A program made the position numbers and the translations under genes. A stretch of DNA of 64,000 bases from Apricaphanius iberus (lineage: Eukaryota; Chordata; Actinopteri; Cyprinodontiformes; Aphaniidae): the NCBI GenBank assembly GCA_028564705.1, contig JAPXFQ010000256.1, forward strand, positions 2,356,001 to 2,420,000, written 5' to 3'. Within the stretch, counting starts at the first letter, position 1, and every line of letters begins with the position of its first letter. Positions 25,431 through 37,252 of the stretch are shown here, one piece after another. The notes under the pieces were generated by a model. It made no database searches, was not told the DNA's origin, and was given only the letters and a program-made list of their open reading frames with translations.

Positions 25431-25775
25431 TAGATTTTTTTTGTTTTTAACATTGCAAAATTAGTAAAAGTTTATGTAAACATATCTTTTCAAAGCACTG
25501 TTGTCAACACATCCTAACCAATGGTTAGATTCTGGATAGATTGTGTTCTAATAATACTGAAGAAAGGCATTGTTAGCTCTAGAAGTAGATTTGCTGGTAG
25601 CTTTAGTTACATCATCATCATCATCATCATCCTTTATTTATAAAGCACATTTAAACAGCGACAACGCCAACCAAAGTGCTGTACAAGACAATAAAATACT
25701 TAAGAATATCCAGCAGCATAAAATAGCTAAAACAAGTAAAAATGGTAAAAACAAACAGACAAGATCTCACAGGGG

Positions 25776-28771
25776 TTAAACCGACTCAGCCGAGAAGGCT
25801 TGGGAATAAAAATATGTCTTAAGACGAACTTTAAAAATGGGGAGGGACAGGGTGAGTCGGACCGTCAGGGGGAGTTGGTTCCAGAGCTTAGGAGCACAAA
25901 CTGAAAAAGCCCGTTCCCCACGGGCCTTATAGCGGGCAGGAGAAACAAGCAGAAGGTGCTGTTCAGATGACCTCAAGGTTCGCGCCGGAACGTAAGGGTT
26001 TAAAAGCTGTGCCAAACAAGAGGGGGCCATTTCGTGCATTGATTTATAGACTAGCAGGAGAATTTTAAACTTAATGCGAAATCTCACTGGAAGCCAGTGT
26101 AAATTAGCCAAGACAGGGGTGATGTGCTGCCGCCGTTCTGTGCCCGTCAGAAACCTAGCGGCGGCTTTTTGTACCAGTTGGAGCCGCACCACTGAAGAGG
26201 AGGGAACACCATATAAGAGAGCGTTAGCATAGTCCAGACGAGACATTACAAAAGCATGGACAACTGACTGGAGATCTTTTTTATTCAGGACTGATTTTAG
26301 CCAAGACAGGGGTGATGTGCTGCCGCCGTTCTGTGCCCGTCAGAAACCTAGCGGCGGCGTTTTGTACCAGTCGGAGCCGCACCACTGAAGAGGAGGGAAC
26401 ACCATATAAGAGAGCGTTAGCATAGTCCAGACGAGACATTACAAAAGCATGGACAACTGACTGGAGATCTTTTTTATTCAGGACTGATTTTAGCTTGGCA
26501 AGCCGTCGGAGATGAAAGAAACATGACCTGACTACTTGATTTATCTGCACATCCATTTTAAGAAAGGCATCTAGAGTGACCCCCAGATTTTTTATTGTAG
26601 GCTTTACCAATGCAGACAAGGAAGGGGGCAATGATGGCTCGGCAGCAGCGGGAGAGCAGGGGGCAAAGAAAATAGCCTCCAATTTGGAGCCGTTCAGGTG
26701 GAGGAAGTTGGAAGAGAGCCAAGCAGTCAGTCAGTGGTTGCAAATGGTCAGGAGTTTTTAAGGCCACATAAAGCTGACAATTATCAGCGTAGAGGTGATA
26801 ATTCACCCAGTGTTTTCTAAAAATGGCTGCCATGGGTAAAATATATAGATTAAAAAGAAGTGGACCTAAAATAGACCCCTGGGGAACCACACAAAAAAGA
26901 GGTGCCACTCTAGAGGCGCAATTCCCCAGGGCAACATTAAAACATCTGCCATTAAAATAGGAGCGGAACCACTCTAAGGCTGATCCACGAATGCCAATTA
27001 AGTGCTCCAGTCGCTGTAGTAGGATTGCGTGGTCTACAGTGTCAAAAGCAGCAGATAGATCTAAAAGCACCAACAGCACATGAGAACCAGAATCCGAGGC
27101 AAGCAAAATATCGTAAAAAACTCGAATAATAGCAGTCTCAGTGCTGTGGTGAGGACGAAAACCAGACATAAAAATGTCTAAAACATTGTTGGATTTAAGA
27201 AAATCAAAAATCTGTATTAAAACCATCTTCTCCAACAATTTGGAGGGGAAAGAAAGCTTTGATGTCGGGCGGTAATTGTTAAGGTCAGTAGAGTCCAAGC
27301 CTTGCTTTTTTAGAATAGGCTGGACCACCGCATGCTTAAATTCCTGGGGAACAATCCCCGTCCTCAGACTTGCATTAATGATCTCCAGGACCGGTTGAGC
27401 AACCGCCGGGAAGACTTCCTTCAAAAAACGAGGGGGCATAAAATCACAAGGAGAGCCAGAAGGCTTCATAGCAGCCACTGTCATCAGTAGGAAGGAAGAA
27501 GAGACGGGGGAAAAATGCTCAAAAGAATATAATGGAGAACAAAGAGGGGCTATTGGATGAGTGGGAGGCAGAATCTGAGCCCTATGTGTGGCAACTTTAG
27601 AGATAAAAAAGTTCAAGAATCGAGTGCACTTTTCCTCTGAGGTATTAGATACAGGGACATTTGGTGACAGGACTGCATTAACAGTGGAGTAGAGGGCTCG
27701 CTGGTTACCCGAATGTTGAGTAACAATAGCAGTAAAAAAATCATAGCGGGCCTTCCGAGCGACGCGCTGGTAACTCCTCCAGGCCTCACGGAGAAGCTGG
27801 AAGGAAGCCTGGGATTTAGCCTTTTTCCACCGCCGCTCACATCTCCTGCATTCCCATCTGGCAGTACGGGTATGAAGGTTAAGACAGGGGTCAGAGCAAC
27901 AACGGGAGCGTCGGGATTTTAAAGGGGCAATCTGGTCAAGCACAGATGTGCAGGAGGCAGAAAAGAGGGATGGGAGGGTCTCGGGATCAGAGGAGTCCTC
28001 ATAAGAAAACAAAAAATCAGAAAATAAAACTGAGAACTCAATATTTGAGGAAGGAGTAATGTGGCGAGTACGGCAAATCCTCCCCTGCCTAGAAGAGACA
28101 GGCCGGGCCACATCCAAAGAAAATAAAACAGGAACATGATCAGACAGAGAAAAAACATCTGAACGGACCTCTGTTACGTTAACACCAAAAGAAAAAACTA
28201 AATCCAATATGTGAGACCCCCCATGAGTGGGGAAGTCAACCAACTGCGTCAGCCCGCAAGAGTCAATTAAATTACAAAAATCAGCCACCAGGAACTTCTC
28301 AGGACAGCAGACATGAATATTAAAATCTCCAAGTATAAGTAAATGATCATACTTAAGGAGAACATCAGCAAAGAAGTCCGAAAGTTGGGAGAAGAAGGCA
28401 GAATTTGCCTTAGGGGGCCTATATAATAAAATGCAAAGAGTCAGAGGAGACAATCCAAGTTCAAAGGTGGACAGTTCAAATGAGTCACAATTTCCCTGAT
28501 AGGAGGTAGGCCGACAGGGGATATTAGCCTTGAAAATAGTCAACAGACCTCCGCCACGGCCCGTTGGCCTAGGAACATTCAGGTAGGCACACCCAGCAGG
28601 TAACAGTTCGGTGATTGGAGCCAACTCACCCGGCACAGCCCATGACTCGGTGATATAAGGGACGTCCAACTCCCGATCAATGAAGAAATCCTTCAGGATG
28701 AACGTTTTATTATTACACATCTGGATGGGCTTGCAGGATTTTAATGCATGGATTTTTTGTTCAACATACAT
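25776..28771 (-). pseudogene. L2 endonuclease/reverse transcriptase, inactivated
   Basis: Frame one (737 codons from 28771) begins inside or just at the endonuclease domain. It shows TESW at residues 41-44, RGGG 72-75, the GDFN motif 148-151 and the SDH motif 210-212. The reverse transcriptase follows: NYRP 499-502, DLSAAFD 571-577 with the first catalytic Asp, VPQGS 629-633, and YADN at 661-664, where the family has YADD. The second Asp of that pair is Asn (codon at 26780-26782), which should abolish catalysis. At 26724-26735 three CAGT units, apparently one too many, shift the frame; the other frame resumes WLSSNFLHLNG and EAIFFAP. A 193-bp tandem duplication then splits the C-terminal domain into the frames 26281-26682 and 25776-26246. 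With these repaired it would be a typical L2 ORF2. Not a host gene. Confidence 0.92.
26104..26489. repeat. 193-bp tandem duplication inside the LINE
   Basis: Units 26104-26296 and 26297-26489 are identical except for about two bases (T/G in the run after GGCGGC, and T/C in the CAGTTGG/CAGTCGG stretch). These change Lys to Asn and Gln to Arg in the encoded copies of the RLQLVQKAAARF segment. Because 193 is not a multiple of three, the duplication breaks the reading frame. The near identity means it is recent. Confidence 0.95.
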
Positions 28772-28789
28772 TACTAGTAGTCATCATGA

Positions 28790-30095
28790 GACATTTGGTA
28801 AACACAGATGAGGTGTCTTAAGGATTCAAAATAAATCCATGTTTAGTGAAGTGAACATTCCAAGACTGATCCAATTTTAATTTCCTTCAGTTAATAATAT
28901 GCTATTCAATATAGACACAGTCTCAACAGTCTGTAAAGATATTCCTGATGCCAATTATATCTAAGAAAATGTCAACTAAGAGCATAGACACACACTTGCA
29001 GAGGAAGTGGATCAATGGAAAGGGCATCCAGCCACTCAACACTTCTTATTCCCACTGTGTTTAACACAGAGATGTCTGGAAAATACCAATACTTTTCTTG
29101 TTACAGCAAGTTTAGAATAAAGCAGACAGCGAAGCAGAAGTGCACCATGTTCTTCTACTAGTATTTCATAAGTGAAATTTCTTCATACTAAGGGAAATTC
29201 AGCACTGCTCAGTCATGGGTCAGATCTTCTCTAGGACACCTGCCATGCACAGGACTGAGCTCTTTGAGGTTCCAGAGCTCTGAGCAAGTCAAGAGAACTG
29301 AGAAAGTCAATGTTGAAGTCAAGTAGAAACTTTAATCTAAAAAGACTCACTTCCAGAATCAGAGTTTTCCTTGAACTGGGGCCCAATAAAAGCAGTTTTA
29401 CATATTATAAAGTGCAAATTTATTTTAATGTATCCTACTGATTTATCCGCCAATGTATCACTGACAAAATAAAAATAAAAACTGTACAGTTTTGTAGCAG
29501 TACACAGCAGTAATACTGACTCGTTAGCTTAACTTAGAAGTTTAATTTGACTCCAGCTGCTTATTGTTTTTATTACAGTGTCTTTAAAGAAACACCACTG
29601 AAAAACAGCCACCATCATGTAGAGCAGGTGACTTTAATAGGCTGTCAATTTATTTTAGAATTCTATTGTATCTATAGCAACAAGTGTCACTGGGGTGCCA
29701 GAGCAAAAAAAAAAAAGGCAGTCAGGCTACAATGATGAGACTGCAGTCAAACTCATGTTTTGTTATGAGAAGAATTGCAGCACTTTGCTCTTTTATATCT
29801 TCCGCTTATGCTACAACAAAATAAATCAGTGGGTGTTGTCTGATTAAAGATTAATCAAACATGCATATGTGTATACTGCATATTTCCTTGGTCTATGTTC
29901 TACAAACTAAAGGATCAGAATCAATTATGCTGCATTAAAGAAAAACTGAGCCACGTACAGCCACTGGATGGTTAGGATTTTAGTGACTGAGGCTTGAACA
30001 AAGTCCTTCATACTTACAGTCCCTGGAGTCTCTGTGTGGTGTGTCAAAAATAGTGTCAAAAATAAGGTATCGGAATATATTTTTAATAGGCCTAT
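28790..30095. other. AT-rich DNA without a recognisable gene
   Basis: No frame longer than about 60 codons, and no element ends recognised. Confidence 0.45.
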
Positions 30096-30098
30096 TAC

Positions 30099-30832
30099 TT
30101 TTTTGGATAAAATAATGTTCTATTCTTCTGAACACATTGCATTTTCCCTAGCAAGTAACTCTCGCTAGTTCTCCTACAACTCACAACAACACTTCGTAAC
30201 GTTTTACCTGCCTGTATCACATCCCCCATGATCAGAGGTCACGTCTACAGAGCACATTAGCTGACGCTCGCAAATAGCTAAAGCTAAGCTACAGCTAAAC
30301 CATGGCTAAGACATATAAAACAAGAAGCAGCGGGACCGGCGCTAAAGCCTTTCCTTCTATTCTTAAATTCCCAGTGAGGAAAGTTTGAGTTCCCGTCGAG
30401 TTAAGTCCACGTTCGCATTGTAAATAAAAGGACCACTGTTAGCTTCATTTTTCTCCAATGAGCTATCTGGAGCTTTGTGTCAGTCGTTCTGCAGTAACTA
30501 TACAGAGTCACTAGATGGCAGCCAACCTCTGTTTCTAATCATTTGCTATTAAAACAAAGCTGTTACACTTTTATTGTAAATAAATTTGTTCAATTTGACC
30601 ATTAATGCCTAATGTGATAAATAACACAAGAACAATAAAAATTGCAAACATTTTGTCTTTTAAAATAAGAATTACTGTACAAAATTGTAAGCATAAAACC
30701 AATGATTGTAGACTAGACTAAAAATGACAAAGGGCTCTGTACTGTAAAGTAAAGAAAATAAAAAAATCGAATCGTGACCTGAAAATCAAAAATCTAATTT
30801 AATCGAGGATTTGGAGAAATGTGACACCCCTA
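30099..30832. mobile_element. hAT element, left end lost (family of 56251-57107)
   Basis: The segment lines up with 56410-57107 in the same orientation through many blocks: GAACACATTGCATTTTCC, GTATCACA, GTCAGTCGTTCTGCAGTAA, AGATGGCAGCCA, TTTTGTCTTTTAAAATAAGA and GGGCTCTGTACTGTAAA. The right end reads GTGACACCCCTA, a hAT-like terminus. The counterpart of the first 150 bases of the other copy is missing or unrecognisable. Noncoding. Confidence 0.8.
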
Positions 30833-31960
30833 TTGGAATGTTCTTTTCTCAAACTGTATTTTTTAGGTGATATAACTTAATAATTTTTTTTTTCTTTCTC
30901 AATTTTGCGGCTCTTTTCGTTCGTCTCCAACTCCCACGGTTTGACCTTTCAATCAGACACACATCTGTGACGTTCACTTGGTGTCAGCCCCACAGCAGGA
31001 GGGGCACATTATGCAAACCTTGCCTCCTTGGCACAGGAGAGCTGCGCCCCAAAGGATGAGTTACTGAACGTGTAAAACTTTTAAAGAGAGGCTAGGTAGG
31101 ACTGGGTGATATGGCCTCAAATCTATTTTGCAATATAATCTAAACATGTGCAGTAACGATATGTATTGCGATATATTCTTTTTGTTTTCTTTATATATGT
31201 TAAAATTACTGCTTATTAATATTCTGACTTTCCAGAAATATTACAGCAGAACTTCAGAAAGATTTAGAATACCATTTAAAGAACCCCATTGTGCAAAATT
31301 CATTAAAAAAAATATTCTATTCTTTTCCAAAATAATGCAATACAAAAATTATCAAAACATACATCAAAATGAAGACATTTTGAATAAGATAAAAACTAAA
31401 TATTATTAAAATACCCTTCAAAATTGTCTACTTTCGTAATTTATACATTTATGTCACATAAAAAGAAACCTGCATACATTTGAAATAAAATGCTTTAGTT
31501 CAACAGGTATGTTTTCTGTTAAATGAAAAGCAAAAAATTTAATTTTAAACTTTCAACATTTAGTGTGAAGACAAATACTGAACATTAGTATCCTTGTGTA
31601 CCTGGTACAAAGTATGCAGGCACGGCTTGATAACGTAATCAAAATGCATAACTGGTAGTATGGTTAAAATCTCTACCTTCAACTTAATTCATATAATTTC
31701 TACCTTATGCCTTTTATATTGCCCACTACTACCTCTGGGCAGATATTTATATAATAAGGCAAGTGGTAAGTGGCGGGGCGACACCCTAGCGCCCTCAATT
31801 GGCCAGCCGCTACTGGTTCTGGGTCAGGACAGTTATTTTTTTAGGCAGAGCTGGTGCTGCCTTCCAGACTGAGTGCAGCACTGGAGGAGTGATGTTGATA
31901 GGGTTTCAATGTGGTAAGTCCTCGGGACCCACGGGTGGCAATTTGAGTGGGTCCCTGGAA
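30833..31960. other. AT-rich spacer with a possible hAT end
   Basis: A GGACTGGGTGATATGGCC string near 31099 resembles a common hAT terminus, but no partner end was found within 1 kb. A 93-codon frame at 31128 is lysine/asparagine-rich random sequence. Confidence 0.35.
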
Positions 31961-31976
31961 AAGTCATTGGGTCCCC

Positions 31977-32096
31977 CATCCATCCATTATCTATACCGCT
32001 TTATCCAATTCAGGGTCACGGCGGGCTGGAGCCTGTCCCAGCTATTAGCAGTTGAGAGGCAGTTTACACCTTGGACAGGTCACCAGTCTGTCACAA
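31977..32096 (-). mobile_element. SINE 3' fragment
   Basis: This is the 3' part of the SINE family also seen at 16495 and 49664, ending on the minus strand in a GGAT-repeat tail. It is flanked by TGGGTCCCC at 31968-31976 and 32097-32105. The tRNA-like head is absent, so this is a 5'-truncated insertion. Confidence 0.85.
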
Positions 32097-32744
32097 TGGG
32101 TCCCCAATTGAAATAATGTGTTTCTTTCCGTTTCTTTGATGGTAGTATGATACAACATGGTTATAATTAATGGCCATTGCCATGTTTTTTATATGAAAAT
32201 AAACAAATGATATTACAAATCTGAAATGTTTATCACACAAACAACTGTCAAAGTAGCATGACATACAAAATTAAAATAAAACACTGTTTTTGCAACATAA
32301 ACAGCATGTAATTTCTACAATACAAATGAAAACAAAATGGTGTCTGTGGTACCAAAATAAATTATCAATAAATCTGCAGATTTTAAAACATTAACAAAAA
32401 ACCTCCTTATCACCATGACAGAGTCAACAAAGAAATTGTCTCCAAAAGAACACAAACATCATCTTGCCTGAACAGCGACTAAATCAAATGAACTGACTCA
32501 ATCACTGTGAAACTTTCGGCACAAAAATTAAACATAACACAGTGAAAAGTCTGGAGACAAAATTAATTATGCAAATATGTTTGTTGTGTATTTTAAGCAG
32601 CTTTATGGTCATTACTTGTACTTCATGGTGTACAGCTTTCTCTGCTTGACATCTTTCCATCTGGCCAGTGTCTCTTCAAATGGGAACTCTGACCTTTTGG
32701 GCCCCAAGCTGACCTTGAGAAGCTGCTCTTGATGTTCTGATGAC

Positions 32745-33890
32745 ATTCATAACACAATTATGGTGAAATGAAGGAGTTTTATGACAGTTAATTCTTTATT
32801 TAGAGGCATAACTTTGGCTGCCCCAACAACTCCTATTAATTAGATGATCTTGAATGGCTCTAAATAGGGCTGGTCGGTATGGCAAAATGTTCATATCACA
32901 GGTTTTTTTAATTGATATTGCTATTACTATGTTTGACTGTATTTTTTCCCCATACAAGACCTTTCATACCCACATTATTTTATAAAAAAATATTTAATAC
33001 CCTAGCTTGGCTTTAAGAGCTGATATTACTGTCATATGGACTGCATCATTTTTGTTTTTTCTAGACACAGGTAAATGTTATGAAAATAATAAAAATGAAT
33101 ATGATTCTAGTCAAAATAGAGCCTTAGACCAGGTCTAAGGCTGAAAATATACTTGTTTTTTTAACCTCATGTTGACGCAGGCAGCAGCTTGTATTTGGTT
33201 TGCATGTAGTACTGGATAATTCAGCTAAGGGGCAGAGTACAGAACTCAAAGTAGTGCCAAAGTAGAACCCAAGAGATGGCGACCACAGGAGATCATAAGC
33301 TGATTAATATTCAGATAACAGGAAAATAACGCCTGCAGTATCGTAGATGGTACAGTATGTAAGACCATATTTACCAATAATGTTGATTTCTTTCCTACTG
33401 ATTTTGCCACTGTTGTCCCTGTATACCTACAGACAGTCAAATAGCATCCACCTAATGGTTACTCACTATAGCACTTGTAAAAGATATGCTTTTTGTTTCC
33501 AACTCTGACCTCTTAAAGCCAATAAAATCCTAAGCCACAGATGTGACTCCTCTTTTTGGAATTGCATTGTGTGCTTCGCTCTCACAGCTGCTGCCAGCAG
33601 CCGTAGCTCTGGTGAAAAGTGTGTAGCAGTGAAATCAGTCCGTGCTGAAACCCTTCCCCTCATCAAACATCCCGGATGTTGTCTGAGCTGTTCACAGGTA
33701 TAGCGGTATATTAAAAATGTATTTCATAATGAAAATAAACACCAGTTTTCGATATGAACCGGTATACCAATCATGCCTAGCTCTCAACATCTCCCAAAGG
33801 ACCTCAACTCACACCAAAGTTGTCTGGGTGAGTAAATGAGTGTAATGCATGTTTAATAAGGTACAGGTTGCAAAAAATGGTACTTCCCCT
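32745..33890. mobile_element. Copy of the 16-kb repeat, split by a hAT element
   Basis: Bases 32745-32864 line up with the stretch just before and after the SINE in the copy at 16440-16830. Bases 33788-33890 line up with 16850-16930, ending in the shared ACTTCCCC string. The two halves become continuous when the hAT at 32865-33779 and one duplicated 8-mer are removed. The hAT therefore inserted into an already resident repeat. Confidence 0.7.
32865..33779. mobile_element. hAT element, complete non-autonomous copy
   Basis: The left end TAGGGCTGGTCGGTATGGC and the inverse of the right end, TAGGCATGATTGGTATACC, pair imperfectly. Flanks GCTCTAAA (32857-32864) and GCTCTCAA (33780-33787) agree at seven of eight positions, as for an 8-bp hAT duplication. 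A perfect 23-base palindrome with 11-base arms lies at 33120-33142. No transposase frame exists. A partial second copy is at 8591-9133. Confidence 0.85.
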
Positions 33891-34122
33891 CTGGTTCAAA
33901 ATATTTTGGTGTTGGAACCTGGAGCAAGAATTTCCGTTTCCATCTAGTGTTAACTAGCTTAGCAACAATGCTAAAGTCACTCTTGTTGCCTTGCATATCT
34001 GATAGATGTCGAAATAGGCATTTTAACCTTAAAGCACTCTTTAGCAGCAAAAAGAACATCTTAGCTAGCGCTGTTATATATACAATATAGATATAAGGAA
34101 AACATGTGATATGCAACAATAT

Positions 34123-35884
34123 TAGGGGTGTGGCAGTACATCTGTTTGTACTTGAATTTCTCAGTACAGACCAGTTGGTCGGTGTGCATACATGTAATGA
34201 GTTTCCAAAAAGAAGAATAACTGCATTACACTTTAGCCAACAACAGATGCTCCTCTATAAGCAAACAGCAGCCCAGTCTTTTGCTTGCAAATCCTATGTC
34301 CAACAACTCTTTAATTGAGCACAGGAGCCTCAGCATGTTCACAACTTTGGGATTACTTTTATTTTTCTTAAAGATAGTAATTATTATGTTTGTGGATGTG
34401 AATCAATTACCAACCTGTCAGGATATTGAGTCCACAGTTTTCCAAAAAACATATAAAACAATATCTTCCATGCCTGGTGGAGTTTTGTGCAGCTGACAAG
34501 GCTGGACTTAAATTCTGCTTTTTAAGTTTCTTTCATGTCAGAGTCAGCATTAAAATCAACAGCTTTCTAGCGATCAAGCTAACAGGTCATCACATGCGGG
34601 CTGACGGAGGTCACATTTTCTCACAACAGTTTCCAAAATCCCAAATAATTTATGTTTGAGAAGGTTACATGTTTTTTTAAAGGGACTACATCATGTTATT
34701 TTACAGCTTTCAACTTATGGGATAGACATGTATATGATAAAATTTTACCTTTGGGTTTATGCAGTATAGATATGTCCTAAAATTTAACTTGTATCCTGTA
34801 GTTAATGTTGGACCACGAAGTAAAATGGATAATTTCTCTATAATCCCGCCTCCTGCATCCCCCCTTCTCCTCTGCCGTGCAGAGCCGCAGCAGCCCAGAC
34901 TGAGAAAAACAGTGCTGAGCTTTATCTCAAACAGTATTCTGACCGTGATTTGAAAAGCACCAAATATGACAATGAAACTCTGTCATATTAAGGGCTCAGA
35001 CATTTGGTTAATTTAGTTATTTATTTATTTGCAAAAAACTGGGTCAATAAAGCTTACTTCAGTTGCTAAATCTCCAGGCTTTAGACAGAGTGAAAACAAC
35101 ATAGCTGAGGCCAGGAAGTCTTTCCAGCCCAGTATATGTTAAAAAAAAGCGTGAGTGAGTGTTGCAGCCGTTTACTGAACATTCTGAGATGCTACAGATC
35201 AATTTATTAACCACACAATGCTGTTATAAGATGACATAAGCAGCTTGATAAATGGCTAACACACATTAGCATTTAGCTACTTACTTTTCTGTCCATCAGG
35301 CATTTTTGTTCTTTGATCCAGCTGCTGTTCTTTGGGAATGTAGAATAAAATCCTGTAATCCATGCAGCCAAACAGGCGTTTCCACAAAGAAAGTAGAATT
35401 CCAACAAAAAAAGTTTTTAAGCTGCCAAAAACCGAAGAAGCAATGAGTTTTGAAAAAGAGGAGGGTGTGTTTGGAACTTTAGCAGAGGTAAGCCGCTGTG
35501 CCTGCAGGGGCGGTGCAGACACCTCTAGCACTCCCTTGTTTTAACTTAGTGACGTCACAGGTTGAACTGTTTAAACACCCAGACATTTTCCAGGAGAGGG
35601 AGGTGCAAATTCAGGAAGATTACTCAGACATGCACGAGTTAAGCCAAAAACCACTCTGGTGGGGGTTTTTATATGAGAAAATTGCATTTTAAGATGGTTG
35701 AAAACTCCAAAAACTTGATTTTGCATGATATAAGCTCTTTAAAACATACTTAAATATTTCCCTTAACATTTTTTAAGGGGGGTCTCTAACCTGTAACCTG
35801 CTCTTTAAATGACAATACACAAAAAAATACGTTTTTCACTTGACTGTACTGAAAATGTACTGAACCAAGGTTCTGTTACACCTA
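34123..35884. mobile_element. hAT element split by a TTAA element
   Basis: The left end TAGGGGTGTGGCAGTACA and the inverted right end TAGGTGTAACAGAACCTTGG are related, with further GTACTGA/TCAGTAC matches inside. Flanks AACAATAT (34115-34122) and AATAATGT (35885-35892) agree at six of eight. Removing the TTAA-flanked element at 34681-35738 leaves about 700 bases, a normal size for a non-autonomous hAT. No transposase frame. Confidence 0.7.
34681..35738. mobile_element. TTAA-flanked DNA transposon, copy A
   Basis: The element sits between TTAA at 34677-34680 and TTAA at 35739-35742. The left end AGGGACTACATCATG pairs with the inverse of the right end, AGAGCTTATATCATGC. TTAA duplications are used by piggyBac and Kolobok elements; which superfamily this is cannot be decided without the transposase. 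It is the reverse complement of copy B at 61655-62715 over its whole length. A perfect CRE-type octamer TGACGTCA occurs at 35550-35557 and is kept in copy B. An 84-codon minus-strand frame (35277-35531) partly matches the frame in copy B. Confidence 0.85.
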
Positions 35885-35892
35885 AATAATGT

Positions 35893-36865
35893 TATAATTA
35901 TAGACAAGAATGTGTTACACCTAAATGCTTAGCTGATATTCATCCCAGACCAAGAAGTTCTCAATATGAATGGAATTAGTTGAAATTTAACAAATTTAGT
36001 AAATTAACTTTTTGTCCGACTTATAATAATTTCTATATAGAAAGAGTACATACAATCTATACAATTAAAATCTATACAAATTGCTACATCAACTTTAATA
36101 CTTAAACTTAAACAATTCGTCTTAAATTGTAGACTGCTCTGAAAATTTCAACAAAGGGTTTGAAAAGGAAAAGAACTGGCTGTGGATGAAGCCAAACCAA
36201 GATGAGAACTGAAGGAAAGAGAGAAAGAAAGAGAGAGGGCCTTCAACAGTGTTTTCTTTTGGAGTTTCCTCACAATACTCTCTGGGTTTCTATGACAACT
36301 TGGAGTTGCCAGCTGGGCCCATACAGGCAGAAGTAAGAGGTCTGTTTGGAGCAACTAGAATAAGTAACCTACTCTCCTACTTCAGTCTAAAGTAGCCATA
36401 CTGCAATAGAAAAATACCAGAAAAAGGGAAAAACTAACCTGGTGTAGCAATAACCTTTATTGGGTAAATAAATTGTGTTTATTGCAACTATTATAGGTAG
36501 CAGAAATAGTACTCTGCTTCAAAACAAAAGCTTGACTTTTTTACTTTTTATAAAAAAAGAAAGAAAAAAGAAAAAACATTTCTGAAAGTGTGACTAACTA
36601 AAAAACCAGAAAAAATTGGATTTTATTTTTCTTATTTCTTAACAGGTGCAGACAACGAGACAGTGGGATGGGTGACACTTTGGCTGTCCTACTACACTAT
36701 AGGGGGCACTGTAAACTCCAGTTGGATTGAATCCTTTTTTTTTAAATCAGTTTTGCATGCCATGTAGTAGCTGGCTTAAAATGTTTGAACTCGGTTAAGA
36801 AAAGTTATCATGTTGGACTTGGTTTGCCCCATGTAAACATCTGAGACTAGGTAAATTGATTGTTG
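35893..36865. other. AT-rich spacer
   Basis: The string TGTTACACCTAAAT occurs twice near the left edge (about 35875 and 35911), once as the tip of the hAT element. The remainder shows no gene. Confidence 0.4.
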
Positions 36866-36873
36866 GTTCATAG

Positions 36874-37244
36874 AAGGGATGTAAGAAAATATAGATATGC
36901 CAATATATTGCAAAATGTATGTTGCAATATGGTATCGATATTCAAAAGCAAAGTATCAATTTTCATTTTTTTAGGATTTGAATTAAACTATTAATGATGA
37001 CAGTAATTTTTGTTATAAAATTAGAAGTATGAATAGTAGTTGGTGGCTGTTAAAACTGGATGCGTTATGGATGAAACAGGTTGCAGTGTTTTAAATGAAC
37101 AGATTTTCTACATTTAAATTCAGTTTTATAATCACAATACATAGTCTTACTCACAGTATTATGATATATCACAATATATCGTATCATCCCGTTTGAATCG
37201 TGATACATATTGTATCACCAGATTCTTACCAATACACATCCCTA
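36874..37244. mobile_element. Short non-autonomous hAT element
   Basis: The ends AAGGGATGTAAGAA and TTCTTACCAATACACATCCCTA form an imperfect inverted repeat. Flanks GTTCATAG (36866-36873) and GTTCATAA (37245-37252) agree at seven of eight positions. The 371-bp interior has ATATTGCAATAT-like runs at both sides and no coding frame. Confidence 0.85.
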
Positions 37245-37252
37245 GTTCATAA

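Larger units (their letters stand above)
25611..28771 (-). mobile_element. Large L2-clade LINE, nearly full coding region
   Basis: On the minus strand the element carries an apurinic endonuclease plus reverse transcriptase frame, then a 3' untranslated region ending in GTGCTTTATAAATAAAGGAT and a GAT-repeat tail (25611-25632). This end style is typical of L2-clade LINEs of fish. No ORF1 or 5' untranslated region is recognisable beyond 28771, so it is probably 5'-truncated just at the endonuclease start. Flanks show no convincing target-site duplication. The element is much better preserved than other LINEs in the window but carries three disabling lesions, described under the coding entry. Confidence 0.92.

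Noticed and set aside
26558..28771. 737-codon frame as a host gene
   Set aside because: It contains endonuclease and reverse transcriptase motifs in L2 order and a LINE 3' tail follows; it is an element, not a host gene.
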